From Actinocatenispora comari (GTDB taxonomy: Bacteria > Actinomycetota > Actinomycetes > Mycobacteriales > Micromonosporaceae), in NCBI RefSeq assembly GCF_017312725.1, contig NZ_BOPO01000039.1:1-64000 (forward strand): 64,000 nt of DNA. The letters are read 5' to 3'. Within the stretch, counting starts at the first letter, position 1, and every line of letters starts with the position of its first letter. This document shows positions 9,458 to 18,200 of the stretch, one piece after another. The translations under genes and the position numbers were made by a program. Below the pieces are notes generated by a model. The model made no database searches and was not told the DNA's origin. It saw only the letters and a list, made by a program, of their open reading frames with translations.

Positions 9458-10522
9458 GTGCGCGCATTGCCGCTTCGCCGCCTGCTGTCCGCACTCGCCG
9501 TGGCACCGACGCTCGCCGCGGTCGCCCTCGCCGGGCCGTCCGCCGCCGCGCCGGCGCCCGTCGACCGCGCGGCGCCGGCCGCCACCACCGCGTCGCACTC
9601 CGATGCGACCGTCGGGTACGTCGACGTCGCCGCGGCCACCCTGTGGGTCGACCCGAACAAGGACCGCAAGGTCGACGCCGACGCCACCGGCAACCCGGTC
9701 GACCTGCGCGCCTGGACCGACGGGCTCACCATCGACCAGCGGCTGTGGCTCGTCGGCGAGCTGGAGACGCAGGCGCTGTACGGGACCAAGGTGACCATCC
9801 TCGACCACAAGAACGGCTGGTCGTACGTGGCGGTCGACGGGCAGCCGACGCCGCGCAACCCGCTCGGCTACCCCGGCTGGGTCCCGGACGTGCAGCTGAG
9901 CACCGACCCCGCGTTCGGCGAGTACGCCGGGCAGCCGTTCGCGCTGGTCACCGCGACCACCACCGGGCTGTACAGCGACGCCGCCCGCAGCCGCCGCAGC
10001 ATGGACGTCGCGCTGGACACCCGACTGCCGGTGCTCGGCCATGACGGCTCCTCGATCGAGGTCGCCACCCCCGACCGCGGCCCGGCGTACCTCGACGAGT
10101 CCGCCGCCACGGTGTACAACTCGCCTGCCGACATCCCGGCGCCCACCGGCGCCGACCTGGTCGCCACCGCCAAGCGGTACGTCGGCCTGCCGTACGTGTG
10201 GGCCGGCACCTCGTCCTGGGGCTTCGACTGCTCCGGCTTCACCCACACCGTGTACGACGTGCACGGCGTCACGATCCCCCGGGACGCCGACGCCCAGTAC
10301 GCCGCCGGCACGCCCGTCGCCGACAGCGACCTGCAGCCCGGCGACCTGCTGTTCTACGCCCACGACAACGGCTTCGTGCACCATGTCGGGATGTACATCG
10401 GCGACGGGTACGAGATCGACGCGCCGAACAACACCAGTACCGAGATCAGCACGGTCGAGATCGTCAAGGTCGCCGAGCACCGGTACGTCGACGAGTACGT
10501 CGGAGCCCGCCGGTTCCTGTAG
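9458..10522 (+). CDS. Secreted NlpC/P60 peptidoglycan hydrolase
   Basis: Predicted cell-wall endopeptidase cutting peptide stems of peptidoglycan. The GTG at 9458 is chosen because GGAGG sits 7 nt upstream and it gives a clean signal peptide (MRALPLRRLLSALAV to the Ala-rich site near residue 32); the frame could extend to a TTG at 9404. Residues about 45-230 contain SH3-like segments (GWSYVAVDG, PGWVPDVQL, and a second half that begins ALVTATTTGLYSD). The catalytic NlpC/P60 domain occupies about 235-354, with the Cys in FDCSGF (Cys258) and the His in VHHVGMYIG. It is terminated by a hairpin at 10540-10559. Confidence 0.9.
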   Translation: MRALPLRRLLSALAVAPTLAAVALAGPSAAAPAPVDRAAPAATTASHSDATVGYVDVAAATLWVDPNKDRKVDADATGNPVDLRAWTDGLTIDQRLWLVGELETQALYGTKVTILDHKNGWSYVAVDGQPTPRNPLGYPGWVPDVQLSTDPAFGEYAGQPFALVTATTTGLYSDAARSRRSMDVALDTRLPVLGHDGSSIEVATPDRGPAYLDESAATVYNSPADIPAPTGADLVATAKRYVGLPYVWAGTSSWGFDCSGFTHTVYDVHGVTIPRDADAQYAAGTPVADSDLQPGDLLFYAHDNGFVHHVGMYIGDGYEIDAPNNTSTEISTVEIVKVAEHRYVDEYVGARRFL

Positions 10523-10539
10523 TCCACCGCCGGCCCGGT

Positions 10540-10559
10540 GCCGCGCTCCAGAGCGCGGC
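10540..10559 (+). terminator. Hairpin terminator after NlpC/P60 gene
   Basis: GCCGCGCT pairs with AGCGCGGC around a 4-nt loop, 17 nt after the stop codon. Longer flanking complementarity around 10523 and 10575 could extend the structure. Confidence 0.65.
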
Positions 10560-10632
10560 GTCCGGCTCCCGGTCGGCCGGCGCGCCGGTGGATCGGGGCG
10601 CGGGCCGGTGCCGGCGGCGGCACACTGAGCGG

Positions 10633-10989
10633 ATGAGTGATCCGCTGCCCCGGCTGCGCGAGGCGTGCCTCGCCCTGCCGGAGGTCACCGAGCGCGTCAG
10701 TCACGGCGAGCCGTGCTGGTTCGTCCGGGACCGCCGGCTGTTCGTGATGTACGCCGACCACCATCACGACGACCGGCTCGGCTTCTGGTGCGCGGCGCCG
10801 CCCGGCGAGCAGGAGGCGCTCGTCGGCGCCGATCCCGGCCGGTTCTTCCGCCCGCCGTACGTCGGGCACCGCGGCTGGCTCGGCGTCTACCTCGACGTGC
10901 CGGCCGACTGGGACCAGGTCCGCGAGCTCGTCACCGAGGCCTACCGGGTGATCGCCCCCAGGACGCTCGCCGCCAAGCTGGACCGCTGA
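10633..10989 (+). CDS. MmcQ/YjbR family protein
   Basis: A 118-residue protein of the MmcQ/YjbR family (DUF419), small single-domain proteins with a CyaY-like, possibly DNA-binding, fold and no firmly established function. Family features visible: CLALPEVTERVSHGEPCWFV at the N-terminus, FVMYADHHHDDRLGFWCAAP in the middle, and GHRGWLGVYLDVP followed by a helical end (ELVTEAYRVIAPRTLAAKL). The ATG at 10633 begins just where homology begins; longer in-frame sequence upstream overlaps the preceding terminator and is not coding. Monocistronic, between two terminators. Confidence 0.85.
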   Translation: MSDPLPRLREACLALPEVTERVSHGEPCWFVRDRRLFVMYADHHHDDRLGFWCAAPPGEQEALVGADPGRFFRPPYVGHRGWLGVYLDVPADWDQVRELVTEAYRVIAPRTLAAKLDR

Positions 10990-10994
10990 ACTCA

Positions 10995-11016
10995 GGTCGC
11001 GGTGCCGGTCGCGACC
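10995..11016. terminator. Bidirectional hairpin between convergent genes
   Basis: GGTCGCG (10995-11001) pairs with CGCGACC (11010-11016) across an 8-nt loop, between the YjbR gene and the end of the minus-strand operon. Confidence 0.55.
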
Positions 11017-11055
11017 CCGCCGACCACGGCGCGGCCGGGTTCGCCGACCGGGTGC

Positions 11056-13167
11056 TCAGGGGGTGGGGGCCGGCGCGGACTCGTGGCGCAGTGCGCGGCC
11101 GGCCTCGGCGCCGGCGGCGAAGGCGGTGACGGCGTCCACCGCGCCGTCCGCCGCACCGCCGACCACCCGGTACGGCACGGCCAGCTCGGCGATCATCGGA
11201 CGCAGCGCATCGGCGGGCAGCTGCCCGGCGGCGACGACCACGGTGTCGGCCGGGACCAGTTCGGGTCCGTCGGCGCCCGCCAGCAGCACACCGGCGGGCG
11301 TGATCCGGTCGTAGCGCACGCCGGTCCGCAGCAGCACGCCGCGTCGGCGCAGCGCCGCCAGCAGCGCCCAGCGGGTGGTCCGGCCGATACCGGTGCCGAT
11401 GCGGGGGCCGCGGCGCAGCAGCGTGACCTGGCGGCCGCCGGTGACGCCGAGCGGCGCGGCCAGCCCGTGTTCGGCCCGGAACCGGTTCCGCTCGTCGCCG
11501 TCGGTGCGGCCGTGGCTGAGCAGGTGCGCCAGGTCGACGGCGATGCCGCCGCCGCCGACGACCACGACGCGCTCGCCGAGCCGGTCGGCGGCGGCGAACG
11601 CCTGCGGGTAGGTCAGCACGTTCGGGCCGTCGGCGCCCGGCAGGTCGACCGGCCGGGGCAGCACTCCGGTCGCGAGGACGATGCCGGCGCAGCCGGCGAG
11701 CTCGGCCCGGTCGTCCGGCCCGACCGGGTGGGCGAGCCGCAGCTCGACACCGAGCGCGGCGAGCTCGGCCGCGTAGTACTCGATGGTGGCGCCGTAGTCG
11801 GCCTTGCCGGGTACCAGCCGGGCCAGCCGGAACTGCCCGCCCGGCTCGTCGGCCGCCTCGTACAGCACGACCCGCTCGCCGGCGGTCGCCAGGGCGTGCG
11901 CGGCGGCGAGCCCGGCCGGCCCGGCGCCGACCACCGCGTACCGCCGGCGATCCCGGCCACGCTCGCCGCCGCCCGCGCGCGTCGCGTCCGCCACGGCCGC
12001 TCCCGGGTCGGCGAACCCGGCGGCGGGAAGCAGGCTCAGCTCGCGGCCGGCGGCCGGGTTGACCATGCAGGAGACCGGCTCGTCGGCCAGCGACCGGTCG
12101 ATGCAGGCCTGGTTGCAGCCGATGCACACGTTCACCGGCCGCGCCGCGCGCGAGCGCGCGATCAGCTCGGGGTCGGCGAGGAACGGCCGGGCCAGGCTGA
12201 CCAGGTCCGCGTCGCCGGCGGCAAGCAGCTGTTCGGCCTGCGCGAGCCGGTTGATCCGGTTCGAGGCGATGACCGGTACCGCGCCGGCGACCGCGGCCCG
12301 GATCCGCGCCGGGTACGGCGCCCAGGTGCCGGGCGGCACGACCGCCTGCACCGTCGGTACCCGGGACTCGTGCCAGCCGATGCCCACGTTGAGCGCCGCG
12401 GCGCCGGCCCGCGCCAGCTCCCTCGCCAGCGCGAGCACCTCGTCGGTGTCCGGCGCGCCGTCCATCAGGTCGGCGCCGGACATCCGGTAGAGCACCGGGA
12501 AGTCGGCGCCGGCGGCGTCCCGGACCGCGGCCAGTACGGCCAGCGGGAAGGCGCGGCGCCGCGCCGCGTCGCCACCCCACCCGTCGTCGCGCCGGTTGGT
12601 GACGGCCGAGGTGAACTGGTTGAGCAGGTAGCCCTCCGAACCCATCAGCTCGACCGCGTCGAACCCGAGCCGCCGCGCGGTCGCCGCGCCGCGGGCGAAG
12701 TCGTCGATCGTCGCGGCGATCTCGGCACCGGTCAGCGCCCGCGGCGGGTCCGGCGAGAACCGGCTCGGTACCGCCGACGGCGCCACCGGCCGCAGCCCGA
12801 ACGAGGCGGCGAAGGCGTACCGCCCGGCGTGGAACAGCTGCAGGGCGATCAGCCCGCCGGTCTCGTGCACCGCCTCGGCCACGCGTGCCAGCCGCGGCGC
12901 GTGCTCGCGCTCGCCGACGACGCTGTAGTGCACGCCGCCGGTGCCGACCCGGTTGACCGCCGATCCGCCGGTGACGATCAGCCCGGCGCCGCCGGCCGCC
13001 CGCGCCGCGTAGAACGCGGCCAGCGCGGCGCCGCCGTCGTCGCGGTCCTCGATGCCCAGGTGCATCGAGCCCATCACGACCCGGTGCGGCAGGGCCAGGC
13101 CGCCGAGCGTCACCGGGCTCAGCACCCGCCGCAACCCGACCGGATCGGCGGCTGGTCGATCAGCCAT
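11056..13167 (-). CDS. 2,4-dienoyl-CoA reductase-like flavoenzyme (OYE + FAD/NAD domains)
   Basis: A 703-residue Old Yellow Enzyme of the FadH/2,4-dienoyl-CoA reductase type. Residues 10-370 form the FMN barrel (LSPVTLGGLALPHRVVMGSM; FHAGRYA; YLLNQFTSAVTNRRDD; SLARPFLADPEL). A cysteine cluster for one [4Fe-4S] centre follows (CIGCNQACIDRSL... ending in VSCMVNP). A pyridine-nucleotide disulfide-oxidoreductase-like half follows, with two dinucleotide folds (YAVVGAGPAGLAAAHALA; VVVVGGGGIAVDLAHLL). It would reduce conjugated dienoyl-CoA using NADPH. It is last in the operon, and its ATG overlaps the SDR stop by 8 nt, implying translational coupling. By context it fits the dienoyl-reducing enzyme of cyclohexanecarboxyl-CoA synthesis (the AnsM type in ansatrienin producers, as I recall). 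Confidence 0.85.
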   Translation of the reverse strand: MADRPAADPVGLRRVLSPVTLGGLALPHRVVMGSMHLGIEDRDDGGAALAAFYAARAAGGAGLIVTGGSAVNRVGTGGVHYSVVGEREHAPRLARVAEAVHETGGLIALQLFHAGRYAFAASFGLRPVAPSAVPSRFSPDPPRALTGAEIAATIDDFARGAATARRLGFDAVELMGSEGYLLNQFTSAVTNRRDDGWGGDAARRRAFPLAVLAAVRDAAGADFPVLYRMSGADLMDGAPDTDEVLALARELARAGAAALNVGIGWHESRVPTVQAVVPPGTWAPYPARIRAAVAGAVPVIASNRINRLAQAEQLLAAGDADLVSLARPFLADPELIARSRAARPVNVCIGCNQACIDRSLADEPVSCMVNPAAGRELSLLPAAGFADPGAAVADATRAGGGERGRDRRRYAVVGAGPAGLAAAHALATAGERVVLYEAADEPGGQFRLARLVPGKADYGATIEYYAAELAALGVELRLAHPVGPDDRAELAGCAGIVLATGVLPRPVDLPGADGPNVLTYPQAFAAADRLGERVVVVGGGGIAVDLAHLLSHGRTDGDERNRFRAEHGLAAPLGVTGGRQVTLLRRGPRIGTGIGRTTRWALLAALRRRGVLLRTGVRYDRITPAGVLLAGADGPELVPADTVVVAAGQLPADALRPMIAELAVPYRVVGGAADGAVDAVTAFAAGAEAGRALRHESAPAPTP

Positions 13168-14002
13168 CGGTCTCGCGTCGGGTCGGCGCGGCGGGTGGTA
13201 CCTCCGGCAGCCGCAGCGGCGGCGCGGTGTCGGCGTGGAACGGCGGCGCGATGGTGGACAGCCCGCCGTCCACCACGATCGACTGGCCGGTGATGTAGCC
13301 GGACGCCGCCGACAGCAGGAACAGCACCACGTCGGACATCTCCTTGACCGACCCCATCCGCCGCTGGGGTACCAGCCGCAGCACGTCGTCGAGCGCCGGC
13401 ATCCCGGGCACGTCGTAGAAGTACGCCGACGAGTCGGACTCGATGATGCCCCCGTTGACCGCGTTGACGTTGATCCCGTACTGCGCGAACTCGACCGCCA
13501 TGTAGCGCACCCACGCCTCGATCGCGGCCTTCGCCGAGCCGAGGTTCGCGTAGCTCGGGTAGGCGCGGATCGACCCGTAGCTGGACAGCGTGACGATCCG
13601 CCCGCCGCCGGTCATCAGCGGTACCGCGCGCTGCGCGCCGAGCACCAGTGCCCGGACGTTCATCGCGTACGACCGGTCGAGGTTGTGCGCCTTGAGCTCC
13701 ATGATCGGCTTGAACGAGCTGGCCGCCGCGTTCGACACGAAGTGGTGGATCGTGCCGTAGGTGCTCTCCACGACGTCGAAGAGCCGGTCGATGTCGTCCG
13801 GCTCCTCCACGTCCGCGGCGACCGTGATCCCCTTGCCGCCCAACGCCTCCACCTCGGCCAGCGTCTTCTGCGCCGCCTCGGTGTTGCGCTTGTAGTTGAT
13901 CACCACGGTGCCGCCGGCCGCGGCCAGCGACAGCGCCAGCGACCGCCCGATGCCCCGCGAGGCCCCGGTGATCACGGTGACCGTGTCAGCGAACTCACTC
14001 AC
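13160..14002 (-). CDS. chcA: SDR enoyl-CoA/ACP reductase, ChcA-like
   Basis: A 280-residue short-chain dehydrogenase/reductase. The GTG at 14002 overlaps the stop of the acyl-CoA dehydrogenase gene (GTGA). The nucleotide-binding TGASRGIGRSLAL and NAAAS motifs are present. The active-site region reads SYANLGSAK, a Tyr150-x6-Lys157 spacing as in enoyl-ACP reductases (FabI/FabL) rather than the usual Tyr-x3-Lys. The C-terminus (INVNAVNGGIIESD; GQSIVVDGG) also resembles FabL. Length and context match 1-cyclohexenylcarbonyl-CoA reductase (ChcA) of Streptomyces collinus, which repeatedly reduces alpha,beta-double bonds on the way from shikimate to cyclohexanecarboxyl-CoA. The gene symbol is by analogy; an ordinary enoyl-ACP reductase role is the alternative. 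Confidence 0.7.
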   Translation of the reverse strand: MSEFADTVTVITGASRGIGRSLALSLAAAGGTVVINYKRNTEAAQKTLAEVEALGGKGITVAADVEEPDDIDRLFDVVESTYGTIHHFVSNAAASSFKPIMELKAHNLDRSYAMNVRALVLGAQRAVPLMTGGGRIVTLSSYGSIRAYPSYANLGSAKAAIEAWVRYMAVEFAQYGINVNAVNGGIIESDSSAYFYDVPGMPALDDVLRLVPQRRMGSVKEMSDVVLFLLSAASGYITGQSIVVDGGLSTIAPPFHADTAPPLRLPEVPPAAPTRRETDG

Positions 14003-15192
14003 GGCCGTTCCTCCTTCTCCGCGAACTCGCGCAGTACCTCGCGGGCGATCACGGTCTTCTGGATCTCGTTGGTGCCCTCCTCGAACCGCTGCGCCCGGGC
14101 GTCCCGGTACACCCGTTCGATCGGGCTGGTCGACCAGTAGCCGATGCCGCCGTGGATCTGCAGTGCCCGGTCGGTGACCCGGGTCAGCATGTCGACCGCG
14201 GTCAGCTTCGACGCCGAGGACAGCACGGCCGCCTGCGGGCTGCCCGCCTCCCACTCCCGGGCGGCGTGCAGGGTCAGCGCCCGGGCCGCCTCGATGTCTG
14301 CGGCGTTCTCCGCGATCGCGAAGCTGATCGCCTGCCGCTGGGCGAGCTTCTTGCCGAACGTCTCCCGCCGCAGCGCGTGCGCCATGGCCAGCTCGTGCGC
14401 CCGCCGGGCCAGCCCCACGCAGCTCATCGCCACCGAGATCCGGCTCGGCTGCAGGAACCCGCCGAGCGCGACCTCCAGCCCGCGACCCTCCTCGCCGAGC
14501 CGGTTGCCCACCGGCACCGGGGTACGGTCGAACGTCAGGTGCGCGTGGTCGGTGCCGTGCACGCCCATCGTCTCGGCCATCTCCTCGACGGTGACGCCCG
14601 CCGCGTCCCGGTCGACCATCAGCGCGACGGTGCCGTCCCTGCCGGTGGTGCCGGCCAGCCGGGCGAACAGCAACCACCAGTCGCACGTCACCCCGAACGT
14701 GATCAGGTGCTTCTCCCCCGACAGGACGTACGTGTCGCCCTCCCGCGTCACGCTGCACCGCAGGTCCGCGCCGGTGCCGGCGGTCGGCTCGGTCAGCGTG
14801 AACGCCGCCTTCCGCTCCCCCGCGATCACCGGCAGCACGAACCGCTTGCGCTGCTCGTCGGTGGCGAACTGGTCGATCGCCCGCCAGATGCCGTTGACCA
14901 CGTGCACGATCATCCGGATCGACGCGTGCGACATGGAGAACAGCTCCATCAGCTCCAGGTACCGGGAGAACGGCACCCCACGCCCGCCGTACTCCACCGG
15001 TGCCGCGAGCGACAGGTAGCCGCGGTCACGCAGCTGCGCGAACATCTCGTCGGGTACCTCGCCGTCGGCCTCGATGCGCTGCGCCCACCGCTCGGCCGGC
15101 CCGGCCACGTACTCGGCCACCTCGGCCTTGAGCGCCAGGAACCGTTCCTCGTCCGCGCCGGTGTCGGGTCCCGGGGGCTTGGTCTGGGTCAC
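13999..15192 (-). CDS. Acyl-CoA dehydrogenase
   Basis: A 397-residue FAD-dependent acyl-CoA dehydrogenase. Start GTG 15192 has GAGGAG 7 nt upstream; longer frames run into the preceding gene's tail. Domains in order: helical N-terminal (ERFLALKAEVAEYV; GYLSLAAPVEYGGRG), beta-barrel (AFTLTEPTAGTGADL; LSGEKHLITFGVTCDWWLLFAR), and helical C-terminal (RRETFGKKLAQRQAISF; QIHGGIGYWSTSPIERVYRDARAQRFEEGTNEIQ split over residues about 340-385). The Glu in the FEEGT segment is the likely catalytic base. In the ansatrienin cyclohexanecarboxylate pathway an acyl-CoA dehydrogenase (AnsL, as I recall) introduces a double bond during ring deoxygenation; that role is inferred here from the operon. Confidence 0.85.
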   Translation of the reverse strand: MTQTKPPGPDTGADEERFLALKAEVAEYVAGPAERWAQRIEADGEVPDEMFAQLRDRGYLSLAAPVEYGGRGVPFSRYLELMELFSMSHASIRMIVHVVNGIWRAIDQFATDEQRKRFVLPVIAGERKAAFTLTEPTAGTGADLRCSVTREGDTYVLSGEKHLITFGVTCDWWLLFARLAGTTGRDGTVALMVDRDAAGVTVEEMAETMGVHGTDHAHLTFDRTPVPVGNRLGEEGRGLEVALGGFLQPSRISVAMSCVGLARRAHELAMAHALRRETFGKKLAQRQAISFAIAENAADIEAARALTLHAAREWEAGSPQAAVLSSASKLTAVDMLTRVTDRALQIHGGIGYWSTSPIERVYRDARAQRFEEGTNEIQKTVIAREVLREFAEKEERP

Positions 15193-15262
15193 GTCGTACT
15201 CCTCGTCGCAGGGGTGTGGCGCGCGGCCGGCGCCGGGCCGGGCAGCGGGTCGCGGTGCCGGG

Positions 15263-18200
15263 TCACCGGGCACCGTCCCGCTCCGGGCGCAGCGTGCGGG
15301 CCCGCTCGCGCAGCAGGTACTTCTGGATCTTTCCGGTGGGGTTGCGGGGCAGCTCGTCGACCAGTTCCAGCCGCTCCGGCCAGTACGTCTTCGCCACCTG
15401 ATGGGTGTTGAGGTACTTCTGCATCGCGCCGAAGTCCAGGTCGGCGTGCGGCGCCGGCACCACGAACGCGCAGGCGCGCTCGCCCAGCCGGGGGTCGGGC
15501 ATCGCGACGATCGCGACCTCGGCCACCGACGGATGCTCGTACAAGAGCTGCTCGATCTCCGACACCGGTACCTTCTCCCCGCCCCGGTTGATCACGTCCT
15601 TGACCCGGCCGGTGATGCGGATGTACCCGGACTCGTCGATGATGCCCAGATCCCCGGTGCGGAAGAACCCGTCCGCGGTGAACGCGGCCGCGGTCCACTC
15701 CGGATGGTCCAGGTACCCCTGGAAGAACGTCGGGCTCTTCAGCTCGAAGTTGCCCTCGACCCCGGCGGGCAGCTCGCGGCCGTCGCCGTCCACGATGCGG
15801 ATGGTGATGCCGGACAGGGCCCGCCCGTCGGTACCCCAGGTCTTCGCCGGCTCGTCGCCCGGTGCGGCGAGCGTGCCCAGGCACGTCTCGGTGGTACCCC
15901 AGGCGCCGCACACGGTGGTACCGAGGATGCGGGTGGCGCGCTCGGCGAGACCGCGCGGCACGGCGGCGCCGGTGGCCACGAAGATGCGCAGCGACTCCGG
16001 CGCCCGGTCTCCGTCCTCGACGCCCTTGACCAGGTCGGCCAGGAACGGCGTGGCGGCCTGGACGAAGCTGACCCGGTGGTCGCGCATCGCCCGCAGCGCG
16101 CGCGACGACGACCACTGCCCCTGGATCACCTGCGGCGCGCCGAGCACGAACGCCAGCCACATCCCGTACAGGAAGCCGGTCTGGTGCGCCAGCGGCGACG
16201 GGATGTAGACGGTGTCGTCGGGGCCGAGCCCCAGGTGCCGCACCTCCATCAGTGCGGCGGTGGTCAGCGACCGGCCCTGCATCAGCGCGGCCTTCGGCTC
16301 CCCGGAGGTACCGGAGGTGAACAGCAGCTGTGCCGTCGCGTCGGGGCTGGGCCGGTGCGCACCGAGCCTGGTGACGTCGATGGTCACGTCCCGCAGCAGC
16401 TCGGGGTAGCTGTGCCAGGTGGCGCTGCCGCCATCCGGCAGCCGCAGCCGGTCGGCTCCGGCGTCGCTCGCCGGTACCACGATCACGTCGGTCAGCGCGT
16501 CGAGCCCGCTCCCGTCGGGGGTACCGCCGGCGGTCGCGGCGTCGAGGGCGGCATCGCCGGCGCTGCCGGACATCCCGGCACCGAGCAGCGCGGCCACCTC
16601 CTGCCGGTGGTCCCGGCCGCGGAAGGTGTCCGGGACGAACAGCACCTTGGCGCGGGAGCGACGCAGCGCGAACGCCATCTCGCGTTCCCGGAAGATCGGC
16701 ATCAGCGGGCAGCACACCGCGCCGATGCGCAGGGTGGCGAGCGAGATCACCACGAACTCGAACCAGTTCGGCAGCTGGAACGCGACCCGGTCGCCGGCCT
16801 CGACCCCCAGGTCGAGCAGCAGCGTGGCGACCCGGTCGGCCTGCTCCATCAGCTCCTGCCAGGTGTGCGTGTGCATCGCACCGGGGCGCACGTCGACGAC
16901 CGCGGTGGCGTGCGGCCGTTCGGTGGCCCAGCGCTGCACCCACTCGCTGATCGGTACCTGCGCGGAGGCCTGCGCCTTCCGGCCGCGGGACCGGCGTGGC
17001 CGGCCGGTGCCGGTGCCGTCGGCGACCGACATCGGGATGCCGATGCCGTTCATCGCGGTCAGGAACTCCGGATAGGAGATCCGGTACGCGTTGGGGTAGG
17101 TGAGGCTGGACCGCCCGGCCGCGCGGGAGGCGGCGACCGCGAGCGACATCAGGACCCGGTGGTCGTTGAACGACGACATGCTCGCCCCGGTCAGCGCCGG
17201 CACCCCGTGCACCCGCAGCGTCGAGTCGGCCAACTCCAGCCGGCCGCCCATCCGGTTGAGCTGCAGCATCGCCGAGGCGCGGTCGGACTCCTTGAGCCGG
17301 GCGTGCCCGACGTTGCGCAGCACGGTGGTACCGCGGGCGAAGGTGGCCATCGTGGACAGCACCGGCAGCATGTCCGGCAGGTCCCGGCAGTCGACCTCGG
17401 TCGCGGCCAGCGGCGAACCGTCGTGCCGGACCCGGACCGCGCCGGCGGCGGCGTCGTAGTCCAGGTCCAGGCCCATCCCGGCCACGATGGACAGCAGTTC
17501 CGCCTCGGGATGGTCGGTGTCGGCCGCGGCGGTACTGGTCAGCCCGCGGAACAGCACGTCGGAGGGGTGGATCGCGGCCGCGGCCAGACCGAACGCGGCC
17601 GAGCCGATGTCCGGCGGCAGCGTCACGGTGGCCGGCACCGGCTGCTGGTCCGGCTCGACGGTGAAGGTGCGCCAGTCGTCGGCGACGTCGACCGCCAGAC
17701 CGAACCGGCGCATCATGTCGACGGTCAGCCGCAGGTAGGTGCGCTCGTTGAGCTCGCCCTCCACCTCGATCACGGTGCGGCCGGTGGCGAACGGTGCGAG
17801 CAGCACCAACCCGGAGATCCACTGCGACAGCGTGCCGGGGATCTGCACCCGCCCGCCGGTGGGCCGGTGCGGCTGCACCTGGATCGGCGGGCAGCCGTCG
17901 GCGGACGACAGCCGTACCCCCATCTGGGTCAGCGCGCGCAGCAGCGGGGCGACCGGGCGACGCTGGAAGTACTTCTGGCCGGTGACGGTGACGGGGGCGT
18001 CGGCGAGCGAGGCGAGCCCGATCATGAAGTACAGGGTGGTACCGGAGCTGCCGGCGGTGACCGTCTCGCGCACCGGGTGGTAGCCGCCGCCGTGCACCAC
18101 GAACGTGTCGCCGCTGATCTCGACCCGGACGCCGAGCGCGCGCAGCAGCTCGACGGTGTAGTGCACGTGGTGCGCGTCGGACAGGCCGCGCACGGTGCTG

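Noticed and set aside
13160-14758. 532-residue SDR frame
   Set aside because: The first 252 codons are a shadow of the acyl-CoA dehydrogenase; the SDR begins at GTG 14002.
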